From: Antiquaquibacter oligotrophicus
Lineage (GTDB): Bacteria; Actinomycetota; Actinomycetes; Actinomycetales; Microbacteriaceae
Direction of reading: 5' to 3'
NCBI RefSeq assembly: GCF_020535405.1
Contig: NZ_CP085036.1
Location: 682,001-746,000, forward strand
DNA: 64,000 bases
Below the pieces are notes generated by a model that saw nothing but the letters and a program-made list of their open reading frames with translations, did not search any database and had not been told where the DNA came from. Shown in pieces: positions 16,198 to 24,632 of this stretch; position 1 is the first letter of the stretch, and the number at the start of each line of letters is the position of its first letter. Made by a program: the position numbers and the translations under genes.

Positions 16198-17592
16198 TCA
16201 GCGCATTCGTGACGATTGCACGCGTTGTAGCCACTCAAAGGAGGCTTTGGGGGTTCGCACGAGTGAGTCGAAGTCGACGTGAACGAGGCCGAATCGCTGG
16301 GTGAACCCCGCCGCCCACTCCCAGTTGTCCATGAGGGTCCACACGAAGTAACCCCGAAGGTCGACCTCCGGCACGGACAGCGCGGCGTTGAGGTGGCCAG
16401 CGAGGTAGCTGATGCGCTCGGTGTCATCGACGCGACCGTCGGGCCCCGGAGCATCCGGAAAGCTCGCTCCCCCCTCGGTGATGTAGACGGGCGGAAGGGC
16501 CGACCCGTAACGCCTCGTGTGGTCTCGGAGAGTGTCGGCGAGGAAGTGCGGCGCGATAGGCCAACCGAATCCGGTCGTTGGATACTCGGGCCACGGCGCG
16601 AGATGGAAGGGCAGGTCGCGCATGGCCTCCGCCTCGCCATCCGGGGTGCTCGAGTCCTCCGGAGGTCCGACAGCGATACGCGTCGGCATGTAGTAGTTGA
16701 CCCCGTAGAAGTCGAGGGGCTGGTGGATGATGGCGAGGTCTGCCGGGTCTGTCTCCCGCAACGCGCGGAACTCCTTGCGCGCGAGGAGCGGGAATCGCGG
16801 ATACCGGCCCAGCAGGATCGGGTCGGCATAGATGCGGTTGTGCACGAGATCGAACACACGCGTGTACTGGTCGCCCAGGAATCCGCGCCGAGCGCTCGAC
16901 ACCGGAGAGTGCACGTTCGTGACACCGATCTCACCCCGCACCCCCGCCGCCCTGAGTGCCGTGACCGAGAGACCGTGCCCGAGCAACTGGTGGTGGACAC
17001 TCGTGAGTGAATCGAAGAGAAGCGATTCGCCCGGAGCGTGGATCCCGAGGGCGTACCCGTTGAGACTGACCGTGGTCGGCTCGTTGAGTGTGATCCACTT
17101 GTCGACGCGATCCCCGAATGCCTCCGCGGCTACCGTCGCAAAGTCGGCGAGACGATAAGCGGTGTCACGATTCATCCACCCGCCGGCGCGCTGGAGCGGC
17201 TCCGGGACATCCCAGTGGAAGAGGGTGACAACCGGGCTGATTCCGGCCTCGAGGAGGGCGTCGAGCAGGCGATCGTAGAAGGCGATGCCCTCGGCTCGTG
17301 CCGGCCCTCGACCGTCGGGGAGGATGCGGGGCCACCCGAGCGAGAAGCGGTAGGCATCAACACCGAGATCGCGCAGGAGTGCGACATCCTCACGGAAACG
17401 GTGGACGTGGTCTGTCGTGATCTCCGTGGTCGAACCGTCGGCGATGCGACCCGGTTGGCGGGCGAACACGTCCCACGTCGATTCCCCGCGTCCGCCCTCG
17501 TGAATGGCACCCTCGATTTGGGTCGCCGCGGTTGCCACACCGATCAAGAACCCGGGTGGCAGTCGCGCCGCAATCGCCTCCGGATCGATCAT
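16198..17592 (-). CDS. Glycoside hydrolase family 1 beta-glucosidase
   Basis: A 464-residue GH1 enzyme hydrolysing beta-glucosides by a retaining mechanism. The acid/base is E171 in TLNEPT and the nucleophile is E373 in YITEGGAS. The N-terminal FLIGVATAATQIEGA and the C-terminal YFVWTLMDNWEWAAGFTQRFG aglycone/substrate motifs are complete. No signal peptide is present, so it works on imported glycosides. The start overlaps the upstream flavoenzyme stop (ATGA, 17589-17592). It is part of a coupled operon with an MFS transporter, consistent with uptake and hydrolysis of a sugar conjugate. Confidence 0.93.
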   Translation of the reverse strand: MIDPEAIAARLPPGFLIGVATAATQIEGAIHEGGRGESTWDVFARQPGRIADGSTTEITTDHVHRFREDVALLRDLGVDAYRFSLGWPRILPDGRGPARAEGIAFYDRLLDALLEAGISPVVTLFHWDVPEPLQRAGGWMNRDTAYRLADFATVAAEAFGDRVDKWITLNEPTTVSLNGYALGIHAPGESLLFDSLTSVHHQLLGHGLSVTALRAAGVRGEIGVTNVHSPVSSARRGFLGDQYTRVFDLVHNRIYADPILLGRYPRFPLLARKEFRALRETDPADLAIIHQPLDFYGVNYYMPTRIAVGPPEDSSTPDGEAEAMRDLPFHLAPWPEYPTTGFGWPIAPHFLADTLRDHTRRYGSALPPVYITEGGASFPDAPGPDGRVDDTERISYLAGHLNAALSVPEVDLRGYFVWTLMDNWEWAAGFTQRFGLVHVDFDSLVRTPKASFEWLQRVQSSRMR

Positions 17593-18899
17593 GCGCCGAG
17601 CACTCTGGCCAGATAGGGGTTCTGGAAGAGCCGATCCGGGTCGAGCCGATCGCGCGCGGCGAGGAAGTCGTCGAACCGTGGATACGACGGGCGCAGGTCG
17701 TCAGCGGTGCGCGAGTTCATTTTTCCCCAGTGCGGTCTGCCGTCGTGTGCGCGCATGATGGCCTCCACCTCGCGGAAGTACTCCCGCTCGTCGTCCTTCC
17801 AGTACCGGTGCACGGCGATGTACCCGGTGGGTCGACCCGCGGCGGTCGAAAGCCACAGATCATCGGCGGCAGATGCGCGAACCTCGATCGGGAACGAGAT
17901 TTTCCAGTTTTTGCGCTCGATGAGGTCGTGCACCTCACGCAGCGCGGCAGGAACCTCGGCGACGGGAATGGCGTACTCCATCTCGCGGAACCGAGTTGTA
18001 CGCACCGTGGAGAACACGTTCCACGAGTAGTCGGAGAAGGCACGGTCGGCCTCGAGCCTCACCGACAGTCTGTTCATGGGCGGAATCATCGCCGGCATCG
18101 CGCGCAGCATCTCGAGGGACAGCCTGAACACGGTGTTGGACATAAACCGATTGTCGAACCACTCGCGCATCGGCCCGAGTGGTTCACGCTGTGCGTCTGC
18201 GGGAAGTCGGGTGTTGGTTTTGGTGCTGACCAGGTCGGCATGCGGCCAGGAATAGAACTCGAAGTGGTCGTGCTCGGCGATCCGTTGCTCCCACTCGGCG
18301 AGAACAGTCTCTGCGGGCTCTGGTCGCTCGACCGCGCTCAACACGAACTCGGGAACACATTCCAATTGAACCGCGACAAGCACACCCAGCGCACCAAGGC
18401 CGAGGGCGATTGCCGGGAGCAGATCGGCGTGATGGTCACGATCGATGTGGAGCAACTCACCCGACGCCGTGACGATCGTCGCGCCGCGAACCTGTGTCGC
18501 GAGCCCCCCGAAGCGAGCACCGGTGCCGTGGGTGCCGGTCGACAGCGCCCCCGCAATCGTCTGAACGTTGATGTCGCCCATGTTTTCGAGTGCGAGTCCG
18601 TGGGGCGCGAGAAGCTCGGGTAGCTCATGCAGGTGCGTGCCGGCACCGAGCGTGACGAGGCGACCGTCGACCCCGAGCAGACCGCGAAGTCCCGAGACAT
18701 CGAGCAGCACACCCTCAGTCGCGGCGATGGGGGTGAAGCTGTGGCCTGCCCCGATCGCGCGCACCGTTGTGCCGCGCTCGCGGGCGAAGGTGAGGGTATC
18801 GACGACATCGCCGACAGTGTTCGCCCGCCCCACGAATTGTGGTGTCGCCTCGACCGAACGACCCCAGTTCTGCCAACGACTGCCCGCCTGGATGGTCAC
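17589..18899 (-). CDS. FAD-linked oxidase, D-arabinono-1,4-lactone oxidase family
   Basis: A 436-residue flavoenzyme of the VAO/aldonolactone-oxidoreductase class. The N-terminal PP-loop region has GAGHSF, with H53 in the position that carries covalent FAD in relatives. GALSTGTHGTG is the second FAD contact, and the C-terminal ALO domain ends with RPHWGKMNSR (388-397), the family signature. Likely substrates are aldonolactones or sugar alcohols. The start overlaps the stop of the PLP enzyme upstream and its stop overlaps bglB, giving a tightly coupled unit. The physiological reaction is unproven. Confidence 0.88.
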   Translation of the reverse strand: MTIQAGSRWQNWGRSVEATPQFVGRANTVGDVVDTLTFARERGTTVRAIGAGHSFTPIAATEGVLLDVSGLRGLLGVDGRLVTLGAGTHLHELPELLAPHGLALENMGDINVQTIAGALSTGTHGTGARFGGLATQVRGATIVTASGELLHIDRDHHADLLPAIALGLGALGVLVAVQLECVPEFVLSAVERPEPAETVLAEWEQRIAEHDHFEFYSWPHADLVSTKTNTRLPADAQREPLGPMREWFDNRFMSNTVFRLSLEMLRAMPAMIPPMNRLSVRLEADRAFSDYSWNVFSTVRTTRFREMEYAIPVAEVPAALREVHDLIERKNWKISFPIEVRASAADDLWLSTAAGRPTGYIAVHRYWKDDEREYFREVEAIMRAHDGRPHWGKMNSRTADDLRPSYPRFDDFLAARDRLDPDRLFQNPYLARVLGA

Positions 18900-20122
18900 A
18901 GAAAAGCATTCCCTTCGCCTCGATACGTCGGAACAGTGTCAACGACAGTGGAACCGTCGACGAGCGCGAACTCGTTCAGATGCTCGCTCAGCTCCCCCGC
19001 TTTGGTGTGTCGCAGCCACACGCGGTCGCCGACGCCCAGCCCGCGAGCTGCGGGTCCCCGGAGCGGCGACTGCACTTCGCCGGCGCCCTCGCGCGGCACA
19101 AACGACACACCCTGTGGCCAGACCAGCTGCGGCATCCGGTCCGGCGCCGGTGGTCCCGACGCGATCCACCCGCCACCGAGCAGAGTCGCCAACTCGGGTC
19201 GGGGTTTACGCACAACGGAGAGCGCGAAGGCGGCGGCCGGGGCGGGCGAGAAGTGGCTGTACCCGTCGAACAGGTGCGGACCGAAGAGGCCACTTCCCGC
19301 GGCGATCTCGGTGACGGACGAATCGCTCGCCGTCCGCTCCAGCGATCCCGTGCCACCGCCATTCACAAACTCGAGGGGTGCGATCTCGCGCACGGCGCTG
19401 ACAACCGCCGAGCGTCGCTCGGAGAGTTCCGCGAAAGAACTGCGCTGCATCCAGTCCACGAGGCGCGCCCGAACGGGGCGACCGGGCGGTCGATTGGTGA
19501 CCCCCGCGATCTGCGCCTCGTACGCCATGATGCCCACAAGATCGAAACCGCGGCGATCCACGATGTGCCGTGCCAGCGCCACCGCCTGGTCGACCGAATG
19601 GACGGGGGAACGATAGACCCCGGTGAACCCGATGAGCTTGGACTGCCAGGAGGCGTCGAGTTCGAGACACACTCGCACGCTCTCGCGGGTGCCGGGCGGC
19701 AGGATCGCGTCGATCGCGTCCAACTGGTCGACGGAATCGACCATCAGCGTGACGCGACGGGAAAGGGCGGCCGAACGGGCGAGCGCGCGGATGCCCGCCG
19801 CATCGACACTCGGATACCCCACAACAACGTCGTCCACCGTCTCCGCGAGCCAGAGCGCCTCGGGGAGGGTGTAGGCGAGAACACCGGCGAAACCGGGAAG
19901 AGCCAGCACCGACTCGACGACCGAGCGCACTCGCAGTGACTTGCTCGCGACACGGATGGTCGTGCCAGCGGCGCGGTCGAGCATGGTGTGGGCGTTGTGG
20001 GCGAGTGCCGTGAGATTCAGCGCACCGATCGGGGTGTCGAGGGATGCCGTCGCCTCGGTCATCGCGCCCCAATACGCCGCGGGGGTCAGCCACGGCTGGT
20101 CTGTGGGTCTGACGAGTTTCAT
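18896..20122 (-). CDS. Amino acid deaminase/aldolase, alanine-racemase fold (D-threonine aldolase-like)
   Basis: A 408-residue fold-type III PLP enzyme. K61 in IRVASKSLRVR is the PLP lysine. The MVDS (about 154) and FVNGGGTGS segments follow the D-threonine aldolase / DSD1 pattern. The C-terminal domain keeps a QGVSFVPREGAGEVQSP stretch and an HTKAGEL motif containing the metal-site-type histidine. The family cleaves or deaminates beta-hydroxy D-amino acids. Pairing with a D-arabinonolactone-oxidase-like gene is frequent in actinobacteria, but the shared pathway is unknown to me. ATGA overlaps on both sides couple it to the MFS transporter and the flavoenzyme. Confidence 0.82.
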   Translation of the reverse strand: MKLVRPTDQPWLTPAAYWGAMTEATASLDTPIGALNLTALAHNAHTMLDRAAGTTIRVASKSLRVRSVVESVLALPGFAGVLAYTLPEALWLAETVDDVVVGYPSVDAAGIRALARSAALSRRVTLMVDSVDQLDAIDAILPPGTRESVRVCLELDASWQSKLIGFTGVYRSPVHSVDQAVALARHIVDRRGFDLVGIMAYEAQIAGVTNRPPGRPVRARLVDWMQRSSFAELSERRSAVVSAVREIAPLEFVNGGGTGSLERTASDSSVTEIAAGSGLFGPHLFDGYSHFSPAPAAAFALSVVRKPRPELATLLGGGWIASGPPAPDRMPQLVWPQGVSFVPREGAGEVQSPLRGPAARGLGVGDRVWLRHTKAGELSEHLNEFALVDGSTVVDTVPTYRGEGNAFL

Positions 20123-21378
20123 CGGACACTCCGGATAGGCAACACGGCCGCGGCGCCCAGAAGCGCAGCGACGGCGGACAGGATGAAGAGGCCCTGGAAC
20201 CCCACGAGAAGGGCAACGACAAGAGCGCCGAGCAGCGGGGCGAGCGCCTGGGGCACCGCGGTGGCGATGTTCATGATGCCGAGATCTTTACCGCGGGTGT
20301 GCGGGTCGGGCAGCACCTGGGTGGCGAGTGCCTGATCGACGGACAGGAACGTTCCGTAGCCGAGCCCGAGGAGACCCGCCGCGATCATTGCCACCGTGAC
20401 GTCGGGCACAAAGGCGAGCATGAGCGCCGCGATGCCCTGCAGGGTCGCCGCGACAAAAACGAACGGCTTGCGTCGTCCAACACGATCGGAGAGCTTGCCG
20501 AATACGAGCGAGGCGACGATGACGAACACCATGTACACGAGAGTGAGCACGATGAGGGTTCCCTCGGCGTCGTCGACGCGCAGACCGTAGAGAAGGAACT
20601 GAAGGAGCAGGGCGGTGCCGAACGCGTTGCCGAAGTTGACGAGGATGCGACTGAGGAGCGTCCAACCGAAGTCCGGGTAATCCCGTGGGCTGATCCAGAA
20701 CCCCGCCATGAGACTGCGCACCGTGAGCTTTTCCGCGGCGCTGAGGCGGGCATCCGGGACCCGGAGGAGGAAGGGCAGAACGAGGAGCACGAGCAGGGCC
20801 GCCATCGCCGCGTAGCCCAAGAACTGGCCGACGAAGAGTTCGGTGACGAGCACGAGCCCCAGGATGGTGCCGACCGCCTGTGGCGCGGAGATCCAGCCCG
20901 AGACGAACCCGCGTTGGCCGACCGGAACCTGGTCGGAGATGACGGCGGTCAGGGCGGCCGTGAGCACGCAGAAACCGGTGAGGGCCAACGCCCAGAAAAT
21001 ACCGACCCCCACGATCGACTCTTGCAGCCCGAGCAGCAATAAGCTCACGGCAAAAATGAGTGCACCCGCCGCAATCCAGGGGCGGCGTCTGCCGAAGCGA
21101 CTCGTTGTGCGATCGGACAGCGCACCGGTGAGGGGGTAGGCGACGAGTGCGCACAGGCCTGCGATGCCCGAGATGATGCCGAACGCCACAACGTTGTCGA
21201 CCCAGTAATCGGAGTGCAATTGAGCTTCGACCTGCAACGGAAGCAACAGTTGGACGGGAGTGAGTTGGGCCATCCAGATGCCCAACCACGCAGTGGCGAA
21301 CAACGCAATCCACCCGCCGGTCACCGCCCGGGTAGGTTCAGCGAATGGTGCGCGAGGGGTGCTGTCGGTCACATTCAT
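20119..21378 (-). CDS. MFS transporter
   Basis: A 419-residue transporter with about 12 helices. The loop 2-3 motif is present as GALSDRTTSRFGRRRPW and is repeated in the second half as FGKLSDRVGRRKPF. Overall pattern resembles the glycoside/sugar-type MFS proteins rather than drug exporters. It is the second gene of the tetR-led operon, followed by the PLP enzyme (ATGA overlap). Together with bglB this suggests uptake of a glycoside or sugar-derived compound, which is inference from context. Confidence 0.87.
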   Translation of the reverse strand: MNVTDSTPRAPFAEPTRAVTGGWIALFATAWLGIWMAQLTPVQLLLPLQVEAQLHSDYWVDNVVAFGIISGIAGLCALVAYPLTGALSDRTTSRFGRRRPWIAAGALIFAVSLLLLGLQESIVGVGIFWALALTGFCVLTAALTAVISDQVPVGQRGFVSGWISAPQAVGTILGLVLVTELFVGQFLGYAAMAALLVLLVLPFLLRVPDARLSAAEKLTVRSLMAGFWISPRDYPDFGWTLLSRILVNFGNAFGTALLLQFLLYGLRVDDAEGTLIVLTLVYMVFVIVASLVFGKLSDRVGRRKPFVFVAATLQGIAALMLAFVPDVTVAMIAAGLLGLGYGTFLSVDQALATQVLPDPHTRGKDLGIMNIATAVPQALAPLLGALVVALLVGFQGLFILSAVAALLGAAAVLPIRSVR

Positions 21379-21381
21379 GGA

Positions 21382-21999
21382 TCACTCGGCCCTTTCGCGG
21401 ACGGGAATCGGAGTGGCAAGAGCGGTAAAGGTCTCGGCAGCGAAATCAAGAACGCGGCGTGCTGCCGGTTCGTCTCGATCGGCGAGCCAGGCGAGGGTCA
21501 CACCGTCGGTGACGGTGACGACGAGCCTGGCGATGTCCTCAACGGGCATCGTCCACGTGACTCGGGCGGCCGCCGCGCCGGCCACAAGCAACTCGGTGAC
21601 GGCACGCCGGTAGCTGTCGTACTGCTCGCGTGCACGGTGCTCGAGCTCGGGAGTCCGCATGGCGTAGTGCAAGATCTCCTGCATCACTCGCTCGTGGCCA
21701 GGGTCGGCGATGACGTAGTCGAGGAAGGCGTGCAGGCCCGTTCTCAGCGACGACCGGATGTCGGCATCCGGCTGTAGTGCCGAGAACACGGCTGTCGACT
21801 CCCCCTCGACGACGAGCGCGACGAGTTCGGCCATCATCTCGTCGTGGGAGCGAAAGGCGTAGTGGAAGCTCGCGAGCGACATCCCCGCCTCGCCCACGAT
21901 GGCCCGCGTCGTCGCTCCGGACACACCCTTCTCGGCGATGACCCGCAGTGCGGCACGCAGAAGGAGGTCGCGACGTTCGTCGGCCGGAATGCGCACCAC
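21382..21999 (-). CDS. TetR family regulator leading the MFS-glucosidase operon
   Basis: A repressor of about 205 residues with an N-terminal HTH (VSGATTRAIVGEAGMSLASFHYAF) and an all-helical ligand domain. I chose GTG 21999 (or the adjacent GTG 21996) because GGGAGGG stands just upstream. The longer frame to 22053 adds 18 poorly conserved residues. Its stop lies only three bases before the MFS start, so repressor and transporter are co-transcribed. The repressor probably autoregulates the whole unit down to bglB. Confidence 0.85.
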   Translation of the reverse strand: MVRIPADERRDLLLRAALRVIAEKGVSGATTRAIVGEAGMSLASFHYAFRSHDEMMAELVALVVEGESTAVFSALQPDADIRSSLRTGLHAFLDYVIADPGHERVMQEILHYAMRTPELEHRAREQYDSYRRAVTELLVAGAAAARVTWTMPVEDIARLVVTVTDGVTLAWLADRDEPAARRVLDFAAETFTALATPIPVRERAE

Positions 22000-22126
22000 T
22001 GTCCCTCCCCTGCTGAGTGGGTCAACTGTCCCAGACAATCGCCCCGGATGCAACGGCCGACCGAGAGCGCGAATGCGGGAGACTTTGTCTCATCAACGAG
22101 AGTGTGACCGACAGAACGTAGGGCAG

Positions 22127-22912
22127 ATGAAGATTCAGCGACGCGTCATAGGGCACGGCTCGCCAGCAGTCTCCGCGCAGCTCGCCGCGCTTGGCTTCCG
22201 CGTTTCTCCAACGAGCTTTTTCGGATTTTGGATCGATGAGGACGATCCGAGACTTTCGGCCGTCGCACAGATCACAACTATCAGCTCTCTTTCGCAGACC
22301 ATCTTCACCAGGGCAGAGATCGACGAAGCTGAATGGGTTCAACCGTTGGCTTCGGGAAGATGGGCCTATCCCCAGCCCGAACGTGGCTTTGGCTACAAGC
22401 ACTCGACCTACGATTCGTCGAATGCGTGCGCATCCTGCGGGGTCGGACGCGTGCAGGTTGCGCCGTTCCGCGTGAATCGAGACCCGAAGTCGCGCCGGCG
22501 AAACTTCTTCCAGCTCCACTGGATTACGGACGAGTTCTTCGTTACGCCCGAACTCGCGAGGGACGTCTTCTGGAAATTCGGAATCACCACCCGCGAGGTT
22601 CTTGGGACGAGCGCACGAGTTCGGGAGTCCGTGGTGCAGGTTGAAATAACCGAGGCTGTTGAAGTCGACACGAACTTCCTCGTGGGACACGCGTGCCGTG
22701 ACTGCGGCACGACGAAGTACGAACCGGTCGCGCGCGGCCCTTCCCCCGCCCCTGTTGCGGACTGCTCAGCCCATCTAGTCCGCTCACGCCAATGGTTTGG
22801 AAGCGGGGGCAGCGCGGGGAACATGATCCTCATGTCCCAGGCGCTCAGGACGGCCCTGGTGAATGCGGCAGCATCGGGTCTCGTTTTAAGGCCGACATTC
22901 CCGAGAAAATGA
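22127..22912 (+). CDS. Double-CXXCG motif protein, SitI6-family immunity-like, orphan
   Basis: A 261-residue protein with two CXXCG motifs, CASCG at 101-105 and CRDCG at 190-194. The first lies in the family context YDSSNACASCGVGRVQ. This pattern defines the myxobacterial double-CXXCG paralogues, some of which are immunity proteins to Sit toxins. The four cysteines probably bind zinc. Its base composition is visibly less GC-rich than its neighbours. It stands alone between a tetR operon and a ThuA gene, on the opposite strand to both, with no toxin, secretion gene or transposase nearby. ATG 22127 is preceded only by a weak AGGG. An acquired orphan immunity gene is the simplest reading; an unrelated zinc-ribbon role is possible. 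Confidence 0.72.
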   Translation: MKIQRRVIGHGSPAVSAQLAALGFRVSPTSFFGFWIDEDDPRLSAVAQITTISSLSQTIFTRAEIDEAEWVQPLASGRWAYPQPERGFGYKHSTYDSSNACASCGVGRVQVAPFRVNRDPKSRRRNFFQLHWITDEFFVTPELARDVFWKFGITTREVLGTSARVRESVVQVEITEAVEVDTNFLVGHACRDCGTTKYEPVARGPSPAPVADCSAHLVRSRQWFGSGGSAGNMILMSQALRTALVNAAASGLVLRPTFPRK

Positions 22913-23026
22913 TTGCGGCGCGTGAATTTGCAGACGACACTCACCGTTAGCAGACACGCGAATCCCATTGGAGCGAGATAGCCGTTGCCCGCAGTTCGAA
23001 GCGCGAATGACGCGCACGACTAAACA

Positions 23027-23070
23027 GGTAACGCCCTCCCACACGCGAGCGCGCGTGGGAGGGCGTTACC
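23027..23070 (-). terminator. Strong hairpin between the double-CXXCG gene and thuA
   Basis: Perfect 16-bp stem GGTAACGCCCTCCCAC (23027-23042) / its complement (23055-23070) around a 12-nt loop. It begins nine bases after the thuA stop on the minus strand and is followed there by TGTTTAG. It probably ends thuA transcripts and may serve the plus-strand gene too, which ends 115 bp away. Confidence 0.75.
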
Positions 23071-23078
23071 TCAGGCGA

Positions 23079-24290
23079 CTAGGCGGAGCGACGACGCACC
23101 GCGACCAGCGTCACAGCTGCTCCAAGAAGGAGGAGGAGCGCCGCAGCACCGCTCGCGGATCCGGCATCGATACCCGTCGCGGCGAGCGCACTCGAGGGGG
23201 CGACAACCGTCGTGTCATCCCAGCCGAGCAGTTCGCCATCGGTGGAGAGCACCGCGGCCTTCGCCGCACCGAGCGTGAAGTCAGCGGGGACGATCACGGA
23301 GAGCGTGCCATCCTCGGCGACTACGCCGGTGCCGAGCGAGACCGCAGTCTCGGTGGAGACGGGGAAGAGGTGCACCTCGAGCGTCTCGCCCGCGCGGTCA
23401 GCCCCGACCTGAATGGCGAGGGCCGTTCCCTGAACGACCGAGGTCGCCGCGTCGACGCCGCCGCGGTTGTCATCGGCGAGGTCGGCGAAGGTCACGGGAT
23501 CGAAGCAGCGGAAGTCCTCGTAGCCTGCGGCCATCTGGATGCCGCCGAGCATGTGCTGGAGCAGGAGCGGCTCCGACCAGAACGCACCCGAGTGGCCCAT
23601 CGCCGTGTAGACCGAACGACCGCCGTCGTAGGGGTGGCACCACGCGATCGGGTGGTCGCCCATACCCGTGGACCCGGTGTACCCGCTCGGGTCGTATGTG
23701 GACTCGTCGAGCGAAAGCAGGACGTGGGTGATGTCACGCGGGTTCGAGCGGAAGTTGTACCACTCGTCGGTGCGAACCCAGGGGTTCGGGAGGAAGTCGG
23801 TCGCCGCGGTGTGCTCGTCCTCGACGTGCACCGTGGCCTCCTGGAACTGCGGTGCGAAGGGGTGGTCGAGGAAGTAGGCGCCGACGAGACCGCCGTACCA
23901 CGGCCAGTCGTACTCGGTGTCCGATGCCGAGTGCACACCGAAGTATCCGCCGCCACCCTGGATGTAGCGCTCGAATGCGTCCTGCTGTTCGTCATTCAGG
24001 ATGTTGCCCGTGGTGCAGAGGAACACCACGGCGTCGTACTCGGCGAGCGAGGAATCGGAGAACACCGTCGCATCCTCGGTCGCCTCGACGCGGAAACCGT
24101 TCTCGGCACCAAGGTTTTCGATCGCATCGGTTCCGGATGCAATGCACTCCGTGTGCCGGAATGCCGCCGTAGCAGAGAACACGAGGACGGCCGGGTCCTC
24201 CGGAGCGGCGGCGCTCGCGGGGGCGGCGACCACTCCCCCGAGAACCACGAGAGCGGCGCTGGCGATGGCCGCAGGATAGAAGGTCTTCAT
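23079..24290 (-). CDS. Secreted ThuA-domain protein with LAxTG sorting signal
   Basis: A 403-residue exported protein. The signal peptide is at 1-28 (VVAAPASA cleavage region). A ThuA-like glutamine-amidotransferase-fold domain follows (about 33-265), with VLVFSATAAFRHTE, DAVVFLCTTGNILN and GGYFGVHSASDTEYDWPWYG. A beta-rich linker leads to LAATG (369-373), a hydrophobic helix and an RRRSA tail. LAxTG is the recognition form of actinobacterial class E sortases, so the protein is probably attached to peptidoglycan. ThuA domains occur in sugar-modifying contexts, but the activity is unknown. An inverted repeat GGTGAACC-GGT-GGTTCCACC at 24311-24330 in the leader may be an operator. Confidence 0.85.
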   Translation of the reverse strand: MKTFYPAAIASAALVVLGGVVAAPASAAAPEDPAVLVFSATAAFRHTECIASGTDAIENLGAENGFRVEATEDATVFSDSSLAEYDAVVFLCTTGNILNDEQQDAFERYIQGGGGYFGVHSASDTEYDWPWYGGLVGAYFLDHPFAPQFQEATVHVEDEHTAATDFLPNPWVRTDEWYNFRSNPRDITHVLLSLDESTYDPSGYTGSTGMGDHPIAWCHPYDGGRSVYTAMGHSGAFWSEPLLLQHMLGGIQMAAGYEDFRCFDPVTFADLADDNRGGVDAATSVVQGTALAIQVGADRAGETLEVHLFPVSTETAVSLGTGVVAEDGTLSVIVPADFTLGAAKAAVLSTDGELLGWDDTTVVAPSSALAATGIDAGSASGAAALLLLLGAAVTLVAVRRRSA

Positions 24291-24500
24291 TGATCATCTC
24301 CGTTGAAGTCGGTGAACCGGTGGTTCCACCATTTGTGGTTCTATACGACTAAATTAACGGCCGAAGGTCAAGTTAATGATGTTCACCGATATAACGACGG
24401 GGTTTCGGGTTAGTTGCGCAAGTAGCGAAATTCTCTCGCGTGCACACCGATGCGGGGAGCCTCGCTAGGCTGGGGCGCCGGATGCTCAGCATCCGCCGCG

Positions 24501-24577
24501 CCCCGGTAGCCCAACTGGCAGAGGCAGGCGACTTAAAATCGTCACAGTCAGGGTTCAAATCCCTGCCGGGGCACCAC
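24501..24577 (+). tRNA. tRNA with UAA anticodon (Leu-type), short variable loop
   Basis: A 77-nt cloverleaf ending in encoded CCA. The acceptor stem is GCCCCGG/CCGGGGC. The D-arm has a 3-bp GCC/GGC stem and loop CAACTGGCAGA. The anticodon stem is GGCGA/TCGTC with loop CTTAAAA, so the anticodon TAA lies at 24535-24537. The T-arm is CAGGG-TTCAAAT-CCCTG. Reading UUA codons makes it nominally tRNA-Leu. The variable region is only about five bases (ACAGT), whereas bacterial tRNA-Leu normally has a long variable arm. A hairpin GGATGC-TCA-GCATCC (24481-24495) and a candidate -10 (TAGGCT, 24466-24471) lie upstream. Confidence 0.85.
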
Positions 24578-24632
24578 TAACGTCATGCGCTCTTTCTCGA
24601 CACCCCGCCTCACGGGGCGTAGCGTCACCCCC

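Noticed and set aside
24291..24500. Integration site or prophage at the tRNA gene
   Set aside because: No integrase and no second copy of the tRNA 3' end in the window.
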